A stretch of 29,890 nucleotides of DNA from WHSM01 sp050701635 (lineage in GTDB: Bacteria; Actinomycetota; Actinomycetes; Mycobacteriales; Micromonosporaceae), in contig JBOGDF010000017.1 of NCBI GenBank assembly GCA_050701635.1, forward strand, positions 1-29,890. Direction: 5' to 3'. Shown piece after piece: positions 7,065 to 14,668 of the stretch. The notes beneath the pieces were generated by a model. That model had not been told where the DNA came from, made no database searches, and worked only from the letters and a program-made list of their open reading frames with translations. A program made the translations under genes and the position numbers. How positions within the stretch are numbered: the first letter of the stretch is position 1; every line of letters begins with the position of its first letter.

Positions 7065-9665
7065 TTAACAGGTAGGCAGGATCGCAAGGTTAGCCGTGTC
7101 CCCGTCCCCCTGGTCCAGATTCAGCCAGACGTGCATGATGTACCGACCGTCGCCCATCTTGATCCACCACTTGCTCGTCTTGTTGTCGTTGTAGACGTAC
7201 GCGGTGTGGGTCCGGCCGTTCAAATCGGCCTTCTTGCATACCGCCTGGAAGCGGTTGCCGTTGTAGACCTTGCCCTGGCCGCTGCTGGTCTCCGCTGCGT
7301 CGGAGTAGACGGTGATCCCGGGATTGCAGTAGGTACGCCGATCCGGGTCGGACGAGTTGGTGTCGTTGATGCACCGTACGGCGCCCGAGATCCGGTCCGT
7401 GGTCGCGTCGCGCCGGGCGGTGCCGGAGCCGATCTGGTTGGTCGCCGTGACCACCACGGTGTACGTACGCCCCGCCTGCAGCCCGCCGATCGTGATCGAC
7501 GAGCAGTTGCCGCTGACCGTACTGCCGCCCTCGACCCGGGCGCTGCAGTTGGTGTTGTACCCGTAGTCGTTGACGCTGAAGTTGACCGTGATCTGGGTGG
7601 CGCCCGGGTTGACGCTGTTGATGGTGACGCTCGGTGCCCGGCCCACCTTGGCGCTGGCGCTCGCCGGCTGCCCGGCGCCCGCCCCGTTGTGCGCCCTGAT
7701 CTCGAAGGTCACCGTCTCGCCGGTCGGCAGCCCGTTGATCACCGCGCTCCGGGCGTCGCCGCCGACGGTCACCGGGTTACCGGTGCTCGGGGTGACGACG
7801 TACTTGGTGATCGGGTTGCCGTTGTCGGCGGCGGCGTCCCAGCGCACCGTGATCTGGTCGTCGCCGGTGCCGGTCGCGCTGGCGTTCTGCGGCGCGGCGG
7901 GCGCGGCGTACGGGCGCACCTCGTTGCTCGGCCGGCTGGGCGCGCTGCCGGCGCCGGAGTCGTTGCGCGCCATCACCGTGAACCGGTACGGCTGCCCGTA
8001 CGTCAGGCCGGTGATCACCGCTTCGTTGCCGTTGACGGTCTGCGGCGTCACGGTCGGGCTGGGCGCGCCGTTCTCCAGGGTGGTCACCACGTAGTCGCGG
8101 GCGCCGCCCACGGCACTCCAGGTGACTCTGGCGCCGCCCTCGGCGGGCGCGGCGGCGGCGCGTACGTTCTGCGGCGTGCCGGGGATCCGGTCGGTCGGCG
8201 TCACCGGCTCCGACAGCGCCGGCGGCCCCTCACCGAACCTGTTGGTCGCCCGCACCGTGAAGGTGTACGTGCTCCCGTTCTTCAGCCCGTCGATCACCAT
8301 GCTGGTGTCGCCGCCGCCGACCCGCTCGGAGCCGCCGTCCCAGGTCACGTCGTACTTGTCGATCGGATCGCCGTTGGCGGCCGCGGCGCCCCAGGAGAGG
8401 TTCACCTTCCCGTCGCCGGCGACCGCGGTGACCGGCACCGGCGGCCCGGGCGGGCCCTGCTTGTCGTTGTCGCCGGGCTTGTCGTTGCCCCGGTCCGGCG
8501 CGGGCAGCACCCGGCCGTTGAGCCCTTCCCCGCCGGCCACGTCTTCGCGGTACTTGTTGACCTCCTGGGTGCTGCCGTCTTCGGCCACCACCCGCGCCAC
8601 CGCGGTCTCGGGCGAGTTAATGAACAGCTTGCCTTCGCGTACCTCCAGCTCCAGCTCGCCTTCGGCACCGTCCATCTCGACCGGGTCCAGCGGCGCACCG
8701 TCGGGGCTGAACACGTACACCGTGGCGCGCTTCTCGTCCGGTACGTAGATCCGGTCCTGGTACGGCACCGCCACCCCGGCGGTGATCCCCGCCGGCAGCC
8801 GGAAGCTGGTCGGCCGCAGCGTCTCGCCGAGCTTGAGCACGGTGACCGTACGGGTCTTCAGCGACGTCACCGCCACGGTCTTGCCCACGGTGCGTGCCGG
8901 CGCCTGCGCGTCGGCGAGCGCACCCACCTCGACCTTGCGTACGCCGTCCTTCTCGACCACCGCGAGCGTGCCGGCGGCACGGTCGATGGCGAGCGCGCCG
9001 TGGTCCAGCACGGTGAGGCCGAGATCGCCGTCCGGCTCACCGACCACCTCGCTGCGCTCGGAGCGCGCCGCGTCGGTGCCGACCTTGGCGGCCACCACGG
9101 TGCCCTGGCTGGGCACCGCCAGCCACAGCTTGCCGTCGCCGTCGAACGCTCCGCCGGTGAGCGGCGGCGGCAACCGCAGCACGTCCTTCGACGCCCGTAG
9201 GGTGACCGGGTCGATGCCGCGTACCAACCCCTTGGTGCGGTCCACGATGGCGGCGGTGTCGCCGTGCAGCACCACCGAGATGTCGGAGTTGGCGCCGACG
9301 TTGAGGGTGCCGGTGAAGCCCATCCGGGTCAGGTCGACGGAGGTGACGCGGCCGGAGTCAAGGTCGTGCAGGATCAGGTACTTGTCGTTCTGGGTGACGC
9401 GTACCTTGTGACCCCGGGCGTCGACCAGCGGCTGCCGCATGTCGACCCGCCCGGAGTTGGCGTTGACCCGGCTCGCGGTGCCCGGCTTGCTGCTCCACAG
9501 CCAGGAGTTGCCGTCCGAGACGTTGAACGCGTCGATGAAGGCGCCGGCGCCGAGCAACGTGGCGGCCATGGCTCCCACGAGGGACAAAACTATCCCAATA
9601 CTGATAAAACCACCGGAACGGCCTTGTGAGCGACTCCTGACGGGTATCGACCCCGGATCATGCAT
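7065..9665 (-). CDS. Membrane-anchored fibronectin type III surface protein
   Basis: An 866-residue protein without an assigned family. A basic N-terminus (1-19) is followed by one membrane helix or uncleaved signal at about 20-44. Residues 50-400 are beta-rich with repeated short strand motifs (LILHDLDSGRVTSVDLTR, GKLWLAVPSQGTVVAAK, RIYVPDEKRATVYVFSPDG), resembling a beta-propeller. A Pro/Asp-rich hinge comes next, then four fibronectin type III domains at about 410-758; the first three have recognisable W, L and Y-F core residues, and the fourth is divergent with two cysteines. The C-terminal 108 residues contain four cysteines and a KWWIKMGDGRYIMHVWL segment that looks like a small SH3-like barrel. 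The start is the ATG at 9665, which leads directly into the signal segment; the frame is open another 49 codons upstream but that part looks non-coding. It heads the moxR-DUF58-transglutaminase run. A role in the wall or adhesion is inferred only. Confidence 0.8.
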   Translation of the reverse strand: MHDPGSIPVRSRSQGRSGGFISIGIVLSLVGAMAATLLGAGAFIDAFNVSDGNSWLWSSKPGTASRVNANSGRVDMRQPLVDARGHKVRVTQNDKYLILHDLDSGRVTSVDLTRMGFTGTLNVGANSDISVVLHGDTAAIVDRTKGLVRGIDPVTLRASKDVLRLPPPLTGGAFDGDGKLWLAVPSQGTVVAAKVGTDAARSERSEVVGEPDGDLGLTVLDHGALAIDRAAGTLAVVEKDGVRKVEVGALADAQAPARTVGKTVAVTSLKTRTVTVLKLGETLRPTSFRLPAGITAGVAVPYQDRIYVPDEKRATVYVFSPDGAPLDPVEMDGAEGELELEVREGKLFINSPETAVARVVAEDGSTQEVNKYREDVAGGEGLNGRVLPAPDRGNDKPGDNDKQGPPGPPVPVTAVAGDGKVNLSWGAAAANGDPIDKYDVTWDGGSERVGGGDTSMVIDGLKNGSTYTFTVRATNRFGEGPPALSEPVTPTDRIPGTPQNVRAAAAPAEGGARVTWSAVGGARDYVVTTLENGAPSPTVTPQTVNGNEAVITGLTYGQPYRFTVMARNDSGAGSAPSRPSNEVRPYAAPAAPQNASATGTGDDQITVRWDAAADNGNPITKYVVTPSTGNPVTVGGDARSAVINGLPTGETVTFEIRAHNGAGAGQPASASAKVGRAPSVTINSVNPGATQITVNFSVNDYGYNTNCSARVEGGSTVSGNCSSITIGGLQAGRTYTVVVTATNQIGSGTARRDATTDRISGAVRCINDTNSSDPDRRTYCNPGITVYSDAAETSSGQGKVYNGNRFQAVCKKADLNGRTHTAYVYNDNKTSKWWIKMGDGRYIMHVWLNLDQGDGDTANLAILPTC

Positions 9666-9848
9666 CACAAATAACCCCCGTGGAGGAGCAGCCACGACCA
9701 AAGCGCCGAGGCAGCCCCATAATACGAGCCCGTCAATGCGTTTCCAGGTCTCAGTTGGGCAAACACCGCACAGTTCACCCGTCGGCGGCCCGATCTTCAG
9801 CCAGTCGATCAAGTAGCCTGCGCCGCCGCATCGCCTGCTGCCGGTTGC

Positions 9849-10763
9849 TCAGAAGCCGAGTTTGCGCAGCTGTTTCGGGTCCCGCTGCCACTCCTTGGCG
9901 ACCCGTACGTGCAGATCCAGGTAGACCCGGGTGCCGAGCAGCTCTTCGATCTGGGCCCGCGCGGCGGCGCCGACGTTGCGCAGCCGGCTGCCCTTGTGGC
10001 CGATCACGATCGCCTTCTGGCTGGAGCGCTCCACGTACAGGTCGGCGTAGATCCGGGTCACCGGCTTGCCTTCGTCGGGCGGGCGTACCGACATCTCCTC
10101 GACGATCACCGCGATCGAGTGCGGCAGCTCGTCGCGTACCCCCTCCAGGGCGGCTTCCCGGATCAGCTCGGCGACCATCACCTGCTCCGGCTCCTCGGTG
10201 ATCATGTCGTCCGGATACAGCTGCGGCGACTCCGGGAGATATTTCGCCAGTACGTCGACCAGCAGGTCGACCTGCTCGCCGGAGACCGCGCTCACCGGCA
10301 CCACCTCGGCGAAGTCCGCCAGCCGGGAGACCGCCAGCAGCTGCTTGGCCAGCTGATCCCTCGAGACCAGGTCGATCTTGGTGACCACGGCGACCACGGA
10401 GGCGCTCAGCCGCGCGATCTCACCGGAGATGAAGCGGTCGCCGCGGCCGATCTCCTCATTCGCCGGGAGGCACAGGCCGATCACGTCGACCTCGCTCCAG
10501 GTCTGGCGCACCAGGTCGTTGAGCCGCTCGCCGAGCAGCGTACGGGGCTTGTGCATGCCGGGGGTGTCGACCAGGATCAGCTGGCTGTTCGGGCGGTGCA
10601 GCACGCCGCGCACCACGTGCCTGGTGGTCTGCGGCTGGCTCGAGGTGATCGCGATCTTGGAGCCGATGATGGCGTTGGCCAGCGTCGACTTGCCGGCGTT
10701 GGGGCGTCCCACGAAGCATGCGAACCCGGCGCGGTACGTGGTGTCGTCCTCAGGCTGGCTCAT
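9849..10763 (-). CDS. era: GTPase Era
   Basis: Era is a GTPase that binds the 3' end of 16S rRNA and checks 30S subunit maturation. The protein has 304 residues, the usual length. The GTPase domain shows G1 GRPNAGKS at 19-26, the switch TT at 46-47, G3 DTPG at 66-69, G4 TKID, and VSA for G5. The C-terminal KH domain has the IGHKGSRLR loop near residue 255, followed by GTRVYLDLHVRVAKEWQ. The start is the ATG at 10763; a ribosome site is weak. The reading frame continues 108 codons upstream but overlaps the divergent cupin gene and is not homologous. It is separated from the cytidine-deaminase-like gene, its usual neighbour, by the cupin gene and a long inverted repeat. Confidence 0.97.
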   Translation of the reverse strand: MSQPEDDTTYRAGFACFVGRPNAGKSTLANAIIGSKIAITSSQPQTTRHVVRGVLHRPNSQLILVDTPGMHKPRTLLGERLNDLVRQTWSEVDVIGLCLPANEEIGRGDRFISGEIARLSASVVAVVTKIDLVSRDQLAKQLLAVSRLADFAEVVPVSAVSGEQVDLLVDVLAKYLPESPQLYPDDMITEEPEQVMVAELIREAALEGVRDELPHSIAVIVEEMSVRPPDEGKPVTRIYADLYVERSSQKAIVIGHKGSRLRNVGAAARAQIEELLGTRVYLDLHVRVAKEWQRDPKQLRKLGF

Positions 10764-10803
10764 AGGCAACCCATTCTGCCGGGCGTACCCCCGGAAAGGT
10801 TCA

Positions 10804-11259
10804 ATGGGGCGCATGCCCGCACCGATGAACCGTCCGCCGACCGCTGAGGCGCTCGACCTGCTCCCCCACCCGGAGGGTGGCTGGTACCGCGAAACCTGGC
10901 GGGCCCCGGTCACCTTCTCCCCTCCCGGGTACGCCGGCCCGCGCGCCGCCGCGACCGGGATCCTGTTCCTGCTCTGCCCCGGCGAACGGTCGGCCTGGCA
11001 CCGGGTGCGCTCCGACGAGCTGTGGCTGTGGCACTCCGGTGGCCCGCTGACACTCAGCCTCGGCGGCGACGCCGAAGCGCCTGGCACGGCGGAGCAGCTG
11101 CTGCTGGGCGCCGACCTGAGGGCCGGTCAGCAACCGCAGCGGCTGGTGCCGGCCGGTGTCTGGCAGGCGGCCGAGCCCGCCGCGGACCACGAGGTGCTGG
11201 TCAGCTGCGTGGTCGCGCCCGGCTTCGACTTCGCCGACTTCGAGCTACTCCCCCACTGA
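10804..11259 (+). CDS. Cupin family protein (DUF985/cupin_5 type)
   Basis: A protein of about 151 residues with the cupin_5 (DUF985) pattern: ALDLLPHPEGGWYRETWRAP near the N-terminus, then SAWHRVRSDELWLWHSGGPL, and PAGVWQAAEP with VSCVVAPGFDFADFELL at the end. This family is small, cytoplasmic and often described as sugar-epimerase-like, but its reaction is not established. Three in-frame ATGs lie at 10804, 10813 and 10825; GGAAAGG at 10793-10799 could serve the first or second, and I list the first. It is divergent from era (40 bases between starts) and convergent with the cytidine-deaminase-like gene. It interrupts the usual pairing of those two genes, so it was probably inserted in this lineage. 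Confidence 0.85.
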   Translation: MGRMPAPMNRPPTAEALDLLPHPEGGWYRETWRAPVTFSPPGYAGPRAAATGILFLLCPGERSAWHRVRSDELWLWHSGGPLTLSLGGDAEAPGTAEQLLLGADLRAGQQPQRLVPAGVWQAAEPAADHEVLVSCVVAPGFDFADFELLPH

Positions 11260-11278
11260 CGCCCCTCGCCAGCCCCAA

Positions 11279-11340
11279 GATCGCCGGTTGGGGAACGAAA
11301 CGGCGGCGAAGACCGCCGAAGCGTTCCCCAATCCGCGATC
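11279..11340. terminator. Long inverted repeat, likely bidirectional terminator
   Basis: Two 19-base arms, 11279-11297 and 11322-11340, match at 17 of 19 positions when one is reverse-complemented; both share the core TTGGGGAACG and GATCGC. Inside, after a 3x3 mismatch, CGGCGG (11301-11306) pairs with CCGCCG (11313-11318) around a six-base loop, and both stems share one centre. It sits between two convergent genes (ends at 11259 and 11350), which fits a two-way terminator. The regular arms could also be a dispersed repeat element. Confidence 0.75.
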
Positions 11341-11349
11341 AAGGAAAGG

Positions 11350-11703
11350 CTACGCCGGGTGTACGCCGACCAGGGTGCCGTCGGGGTGGGCGACGTGCAC
11401 CGGGACCTGCGGGGTCAGGTCCCGTACGGCGGCCAGGCTGGCATCGTCCAGATCCGGATTGTCGGTGACCACCGCGGCCGCCTCGAGGCCGCTGGCGCCG
11501 GCCGCGACGGCGTTGGCGACCGCGAGCTGCAGCGCGGTGAGCGACAGCGACGGCAGCATCACGCTGGCGGCGGCGTACGTGCGGCCGTCCGCGTCACGTA
11601 CCGCGGCGCCTTCCAGCGCGCCGACCCGGGCCCGTGCCGAGCGCGCCAGGATCACCAGCTTGCCGTCCTCCGGATCGATCTCCGACGGAGCCTCAGGGTG
11701 CAT
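11350..11703 (-). CDS. Cytidine-deaminase-like protein without zinc ligands
   Basis: A 117-residue protein of the type annotated as cytidine deaminase next to era in many actinobacteria. The order IDPEDGKLVILARSARARVGALEGAAVRDADGR-then-TYAAASV and SLSLTALQLAVANAVAAGAS gives the fold. The normal zinc site (a C/H-A-E motif and P-C-x-x-C) is absent: the place of CAE is occupied by LTALQ and there is no cysteine at all in the protein. It is therefore unlikely to deaminate cytidine, and its role is unknown. Its ATG at 11703 overlaps the stop of the upstream CBS-domain gene by 11 bases, which shows tight coupling in the phoH-ybeY run. Confidence 0.85.
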   Translation of the reverse strand: MHPEAPSEIDPEDGKLVILARSARARVGALEGAAVRDADGRTYAAASVMLPSLSLTALQLAVANAVAAGASGLEAAAVVTDNPDLDDASLAAVRDLTPQVPVHVAHPDGTLVGVHPA

Positions 11704-13000
11704 CTGCGGTCTGCCTCTCCTCGCTGATACCTGGTGCCGAGCCGGCCGCGCGCCGGATCAGTACGGTGTCGATCCGGTTGCGGCGCCCGGTGGTGCCCTC
11801 GGCGGTCATCTTCAAGCCGTACACGGTGGCGGCGGCGCCGGGGATCGGCACCCGGCCGAGCGCCTGCGCCAGCAGCCCCGCCACGGTCTCGACGTCATCA
11901 TCGTCCACCGGCTCCAGCTCGAACAGCTCGGCCAGGTCTTCCAGGGAGAGCCGGGCGCTGACGCGTACCGCGCCGTCGGGCAGCTTCTCCACCGGCGGGC
12001 GCTCCACGTCGTACTCGTCGGTGATCTCGCCGACGATCTCCTCCAGGATGTCCTCGATGGTGACCAGCCCCGCGGTGCCGCCGTACTCGTCGACCACGAT
12101 CGCGATGTGGGTACGCGCCGCCTGCATCTCCCGCAGCAGGTCGTCCACCGGCTTGGACTCCGGTACGAACGTGGCGCCCCGCATCGTCTCCCCCACCGCG
12201 GTACGCGCGGCGCGGGCACCGGCCTGGCTGTGGCGTACCAGGTCCTTGAGGTAGACCACGCCGAGCACGTCGTCGATGTTCTCTCCGACCACCGGGATCC
12301 GCGAGAAGCCGGAGCGCAGCGCCAGCGCGAGCGCCTGCCGCGCGGTCTTGTGCTCCTCGATCCACACCATGTCGGTACGCGGCACCATGACTTCCCGGGC
12401 GATCGTGTCGCCCAGCGCGAACACCGAGTGGATCATGTCCCGCTCGCCGTGCTCCACCACGCCGCGCTGCTCTGCCAGGTCGACCAGCTCCCGCAGCTCC
12501 ACCTGGCTGGCGAACGGCCCCTCCCGGAACCCTCGTCCCGGGGTGACCGCGTTGCCGACCAGGATCAGCAGGGTGGCGAGCGGCCCCAGCGCGCGCCCCA
12601 GCCACCGCACCGGGCCGGCGGCGGCGAGCGCGATCGGGTAGGCGTGCTGCCGCCCGATGGTGCGCGGACCGACCCCGACCAGCACGAAGCTGACCACCGT
12701 CATCGCGCCGGCGGTGACCAGCGCCGCCGCCCAGCCCACGCCCCAGGTCTGGAACGCGATCAGCGCCACCACGGTGGTGGCGGTCAGCTCACACACCAGT
12801 CGCAGCAACAGCAGCAGATTCAGGTGCCGCGGCCCGTCGGCGGCGACCACCTGGAGGGTACGAGCACCCGCCGACCCCTCGCGGGCCAGCTCAGCCGCGC
12901 GCGCCACCGAGATCTGCGACAGCGCGGCGTCGACCATCGCGAACGTGCCGGCGAGCACCACCAGTCCGGCGGCGACTCCCAGCAGCGTCAGCACGTCCAT
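11693..13000 (-). CDS. CBS-domain membrane protein, CorC/HlyC (CNNM) family
   Basis: A 435-residue protein of the DUF21-CBS-CorC architecture. Membrane helices occupy about residues 1-160 (starting DVLTLLGVAAGLVVLAGTF), a CBS pair about 205-330 with MVPRTDMVWIEE, RIPVVGENIDDVLGVVYLKDL and IVVDEYGGTAGLVTIEDILEEIVGEI, and the C-terminal CorC_HlyC domain about 345-430. Homologues are described as magnesium or cobalt efflux-related proteins, and older annotation calls them hemolysins; I would not infer haemolysis. It starts with ATG at 13000, nine bases after the ybeY stop, and overlaps the cytidine-deaminase-like gene. Position next to ybeY and phoH is conserved in actinobacteria. Transport activity is a family-level inference. 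Confidence 0.92.
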   Translation of the reverse strand: MDVLTLLGVAAGLVVLAGTFAMVDAALSQISVARAAELAREGSAGARTLQVVAADGPRHLNLLLLLRLVCELTATTVVALIAFQTWGVGWAAALVTAGAMTVVSFVLVGVGPRTIGRQHAYPIALAAAGPVRWLGRALGPLATLLILVGNAVTPGRGFREGPFASQVELRELVDLAEQRGVVEHGERDMIHSVFALGDTIAREVMVPRTDMVWIEEHKTARQALALALRSGFSRIPVVGENIDDVLGVVYLKDLVRHSQAGARAARTAVGETMRGATFVPESKPVDDLLREMQAARTHIAIVVDEYGGTAGLVTIEDILEEIVGEITDEYDVERPPVEKLPDGAVRVSARLSLEDLAELFELEPVDDDDVETVAGLLAQALGRVPIPGAAATVYGLKMTAEGTTGRRNRIDTVLIRRAAGSAPGISEERQTADAP

Positions 13001-13009
13001 GGCACCCGA

Positions 13010-13489
13010 TCAGGGGGTACGTGGCCGGCCCGCACGCCGCCACTCGGTGAGCAGCCGCTTCTGCAGCCCGAACATCTCCCGCTCCTCGTCCGGCTCGGCG
13101 TGGTCGTACCCCAGCAGGTGCAGTACGCCGTGCACGGTGAGCAGCTCCAGCTCCTCGGCGGGGCTGTGCCCGGCGGTGGCCGCCTGTTTCGCCGCCACCT
13201 CGGGGCAGAGCACGATGTCGCCCAGCATCGCCGGCTCGTGCGGATCCGGGCCCGGCGAGGGACCCCGGTCGACGGTCGCCTCGTCCATCGGGAACGCCAG
13301 CACGTCGGTCGGCCCCTTGCCCCCCATCCACCGGTGGTTGAGCTCGGTCATGTACGCGACGTCGACCAGCAGCACCGACAGCTCGGCGAGCGGGTTGACG
13401 CCCATCTTCTCCATCGCATACCGGGCGGCGGCCAGGATCTCGTCGGTGTCGGTCTCGACGCCGGACTCGTTGGCGATCTCGATGGACAC
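13010..13489 (-). CDS. ybeY: Endoribonuclease YbeY
   Basis: YbeY is a zinc-dependent endoribonuclease involved in 16S rRNA 3'-end maturation and ribosome quality control. The 159-residue protein contains the defining HGVLHLLGYDH motif with H120, H124 and H130 as zinc ligands, and the upstream NHRWMGGKGPTDVLAFPMDE and LGDIVLCPEVAA segments. The start is a GTG at 13489, giving the family's usual SIEIANESG opening. It lies 14 bases after phoH and 9 bases before the CBS-domain gene, an ordinary operon arrangement. The C-terminal extension after the motif is about 29 residues, as in other actinobacteria. Confidence 0.96.
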   Translation of the reverse strand: MSIEIANESGVETDTDEILAAARYAMEKMGVNPLAELSVLLVDVAYMTELNHRWMGGKGPTDVLAFPMDEATVDRGPSPGPDPHEPAMLGDIVLCPEVAAKQAATAGHSPAEELELLTVHGVLHLLGYDHAEPDEEREMFGLQKRLLTEWRRAGRPRTP

Positions 13490-13503
13490 GCGCTACTCCC
13501 CGG

Positions 13504-14550
13504 TCACCGGCGCCGGCCGGAGCGACGGTTCGGCACCGGGTGCGGGCCGCGCTCGGTCTGCCGCGACGCGTCCCACCGCTCGTACGCGTCGACGATGTCG
13601 GTGACCAGCCGGTGGCGCACCACATCCGAGCTGGTCAGGTACGCGAAGTGGACGTCGTCGACGTCTTCCAGGATGTCGCGGACGATCTTCAGGCCGCTGG
13701 TGGCGCCGCCCGGCAGGTCGATCTGGGTGATGTCGCCGGTGACCACGATCTGGGAGCCGAAGCCGAGCCGGGTGAGGAACATCTTCATCTGCTCGGCGGT
13801 GGTGTTCTGCGCCTCGTCCAGAATGATAAAAGCATCATTAAGGGTGCGACCCCTCATGTAAGCCAGGGGCGCAACCTCGATGGTGCCGTTGGCGATCAGC
13901 CGCGGGATCGAGTCGGGGTCGACCATGTCGTGCAGCGCGTCGTACAGCGGGCGCAGGTAGGGGTCGATCTTCTCGTACAGGGTGCCGGGGAGGTAGCCGA
14001 GCCGCTCGCCGGCCTCCACCGCGGGGCGGGTCAGGATGATCCGGGTGACCTGCTTCGCCTGCAGCGTCTGCACCGCCTTGGCCATCGCCAGGTACGTCTT
14101 CCCGGTGCCCGCCGGCCCGATCCCGAACACGATGGTGTGGCCGTCGATCGCGTCCACATACCGCTTCTGGCCCAGCGTCTTGGGCCGGATCGTACGGCCC
14201 CGCCGGGACAGGATGTTGAGCGTCAGTACGTCGGCCGGCCGCTCGTCGGAGTCCGACGCCAGCATCGCGATGGTGCGGCGTACCGCGTCGGGGGTGAGGG
14301 TTTCACCCTTCTCGACCAGCTCCACCAGCTCGGCGAAGAGCCGCTCGGCGGTGGCGTTGTCGGCCGCGTCGCCGGTCAGCGTGATCTCATTGCCCCGGAC
14401 GTGGACGTCGCTGTTGAGGTGCTCCTCGATCTGTCTGAGGATCTCGTCGCCCGCACCGAGCAGGCTCACCATGGTGTGCGGGTCAGGGACCGTGATCTTG
14501 GTCTGTGCCCGGGCGCGTGATGACGCCTTCCCACTGGATCGTTCGGTCAT
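13504..14550 (-). CDS. phoH: PhoH-like ATPase
   Basis: A 348-residue cytoplasmic P-loop ATPase of the PhoH family, possibly linked to RNA metabolism given its constant pairing with ybeY. Walker A is GPAGTGKT at 145-152, Walker B is FIILDEAQN at 241-249; RPAVEAGERLGYLPGTLYEK and IVVTGDITQIDLP are further signatures. A KH-like N-terminal part spans about 25-100. The start is the ATG at 14550; the frame runs further upstream, but only as a shadow of the beta-lactamase-family gene. Residues 235-245 (RTLNDAFIILD) are encoded by an unusual run of T-ending codons (CTT AAT GAT GCT TTT ATC ATT), unlike the rest of the gene. It heads the phoH-ybeY-CBS-deaminase-like run. Confidence 0.95.
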   Translation of the reverse strand: MTERSSGKASSRARAQTKITVPDPHTMVSLLGAGDEILRQIEEHLNSDVHVRGNEITLTGDAADNATAERLFAELVELVEKGETLTPDAVRRTIAMLASDSDERPADVLTLNILSRRGRTIRPKTLGQKRYVDAIDGHTIVFGIGPAGTGKTYLAMAKAVQTLQAKQVTRIILTRPAVEAGERLGYLPGTLYEKIDPYLRPLYDALHDMVDPDSIPRLIANGTIEVAPLAYMRGRTLNDAFIILDEAQNTTAEQMKMFLTRLGFGSQIVVTGDITQIDLPGGATSGLKIVRDILEDVDDVHFAYLTSSDVVRHRLVTDIVDAYERWDASRQTERGPHPVPNRRSGRRR

Positions 14551-14668
14551 AAGCCGGCCGCTGAAGGCCTCCAGTCCACCTGCTCTCAATCTCGTGCCCC
14601 GGCCCCAGCCAGAGCGCCCCGACGGTGGCTCCATCGTATCCGCGCCACCGACAAAATGACCTGACCAA

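Noticed and set aside
7131..9200. Plus-strand ORF (689 codons) opposite the Fn3 gene
   Set aside because: Val/Arg/Gly-rich without motifs; the minus strand has clear Fn3 domains.
9720..9760. TATTAT on the minus strand as a promoter for the Fn3 gene
   Set aside because: No -35 at a proper distance; TTGACG is only six bases away.
11156..13861. Plus-strand ORF (901 codons) opposite the deaminase-like, CBS, ybeY and phoH genes
   Set aside because: Antisense to four recognised genes; no domain.
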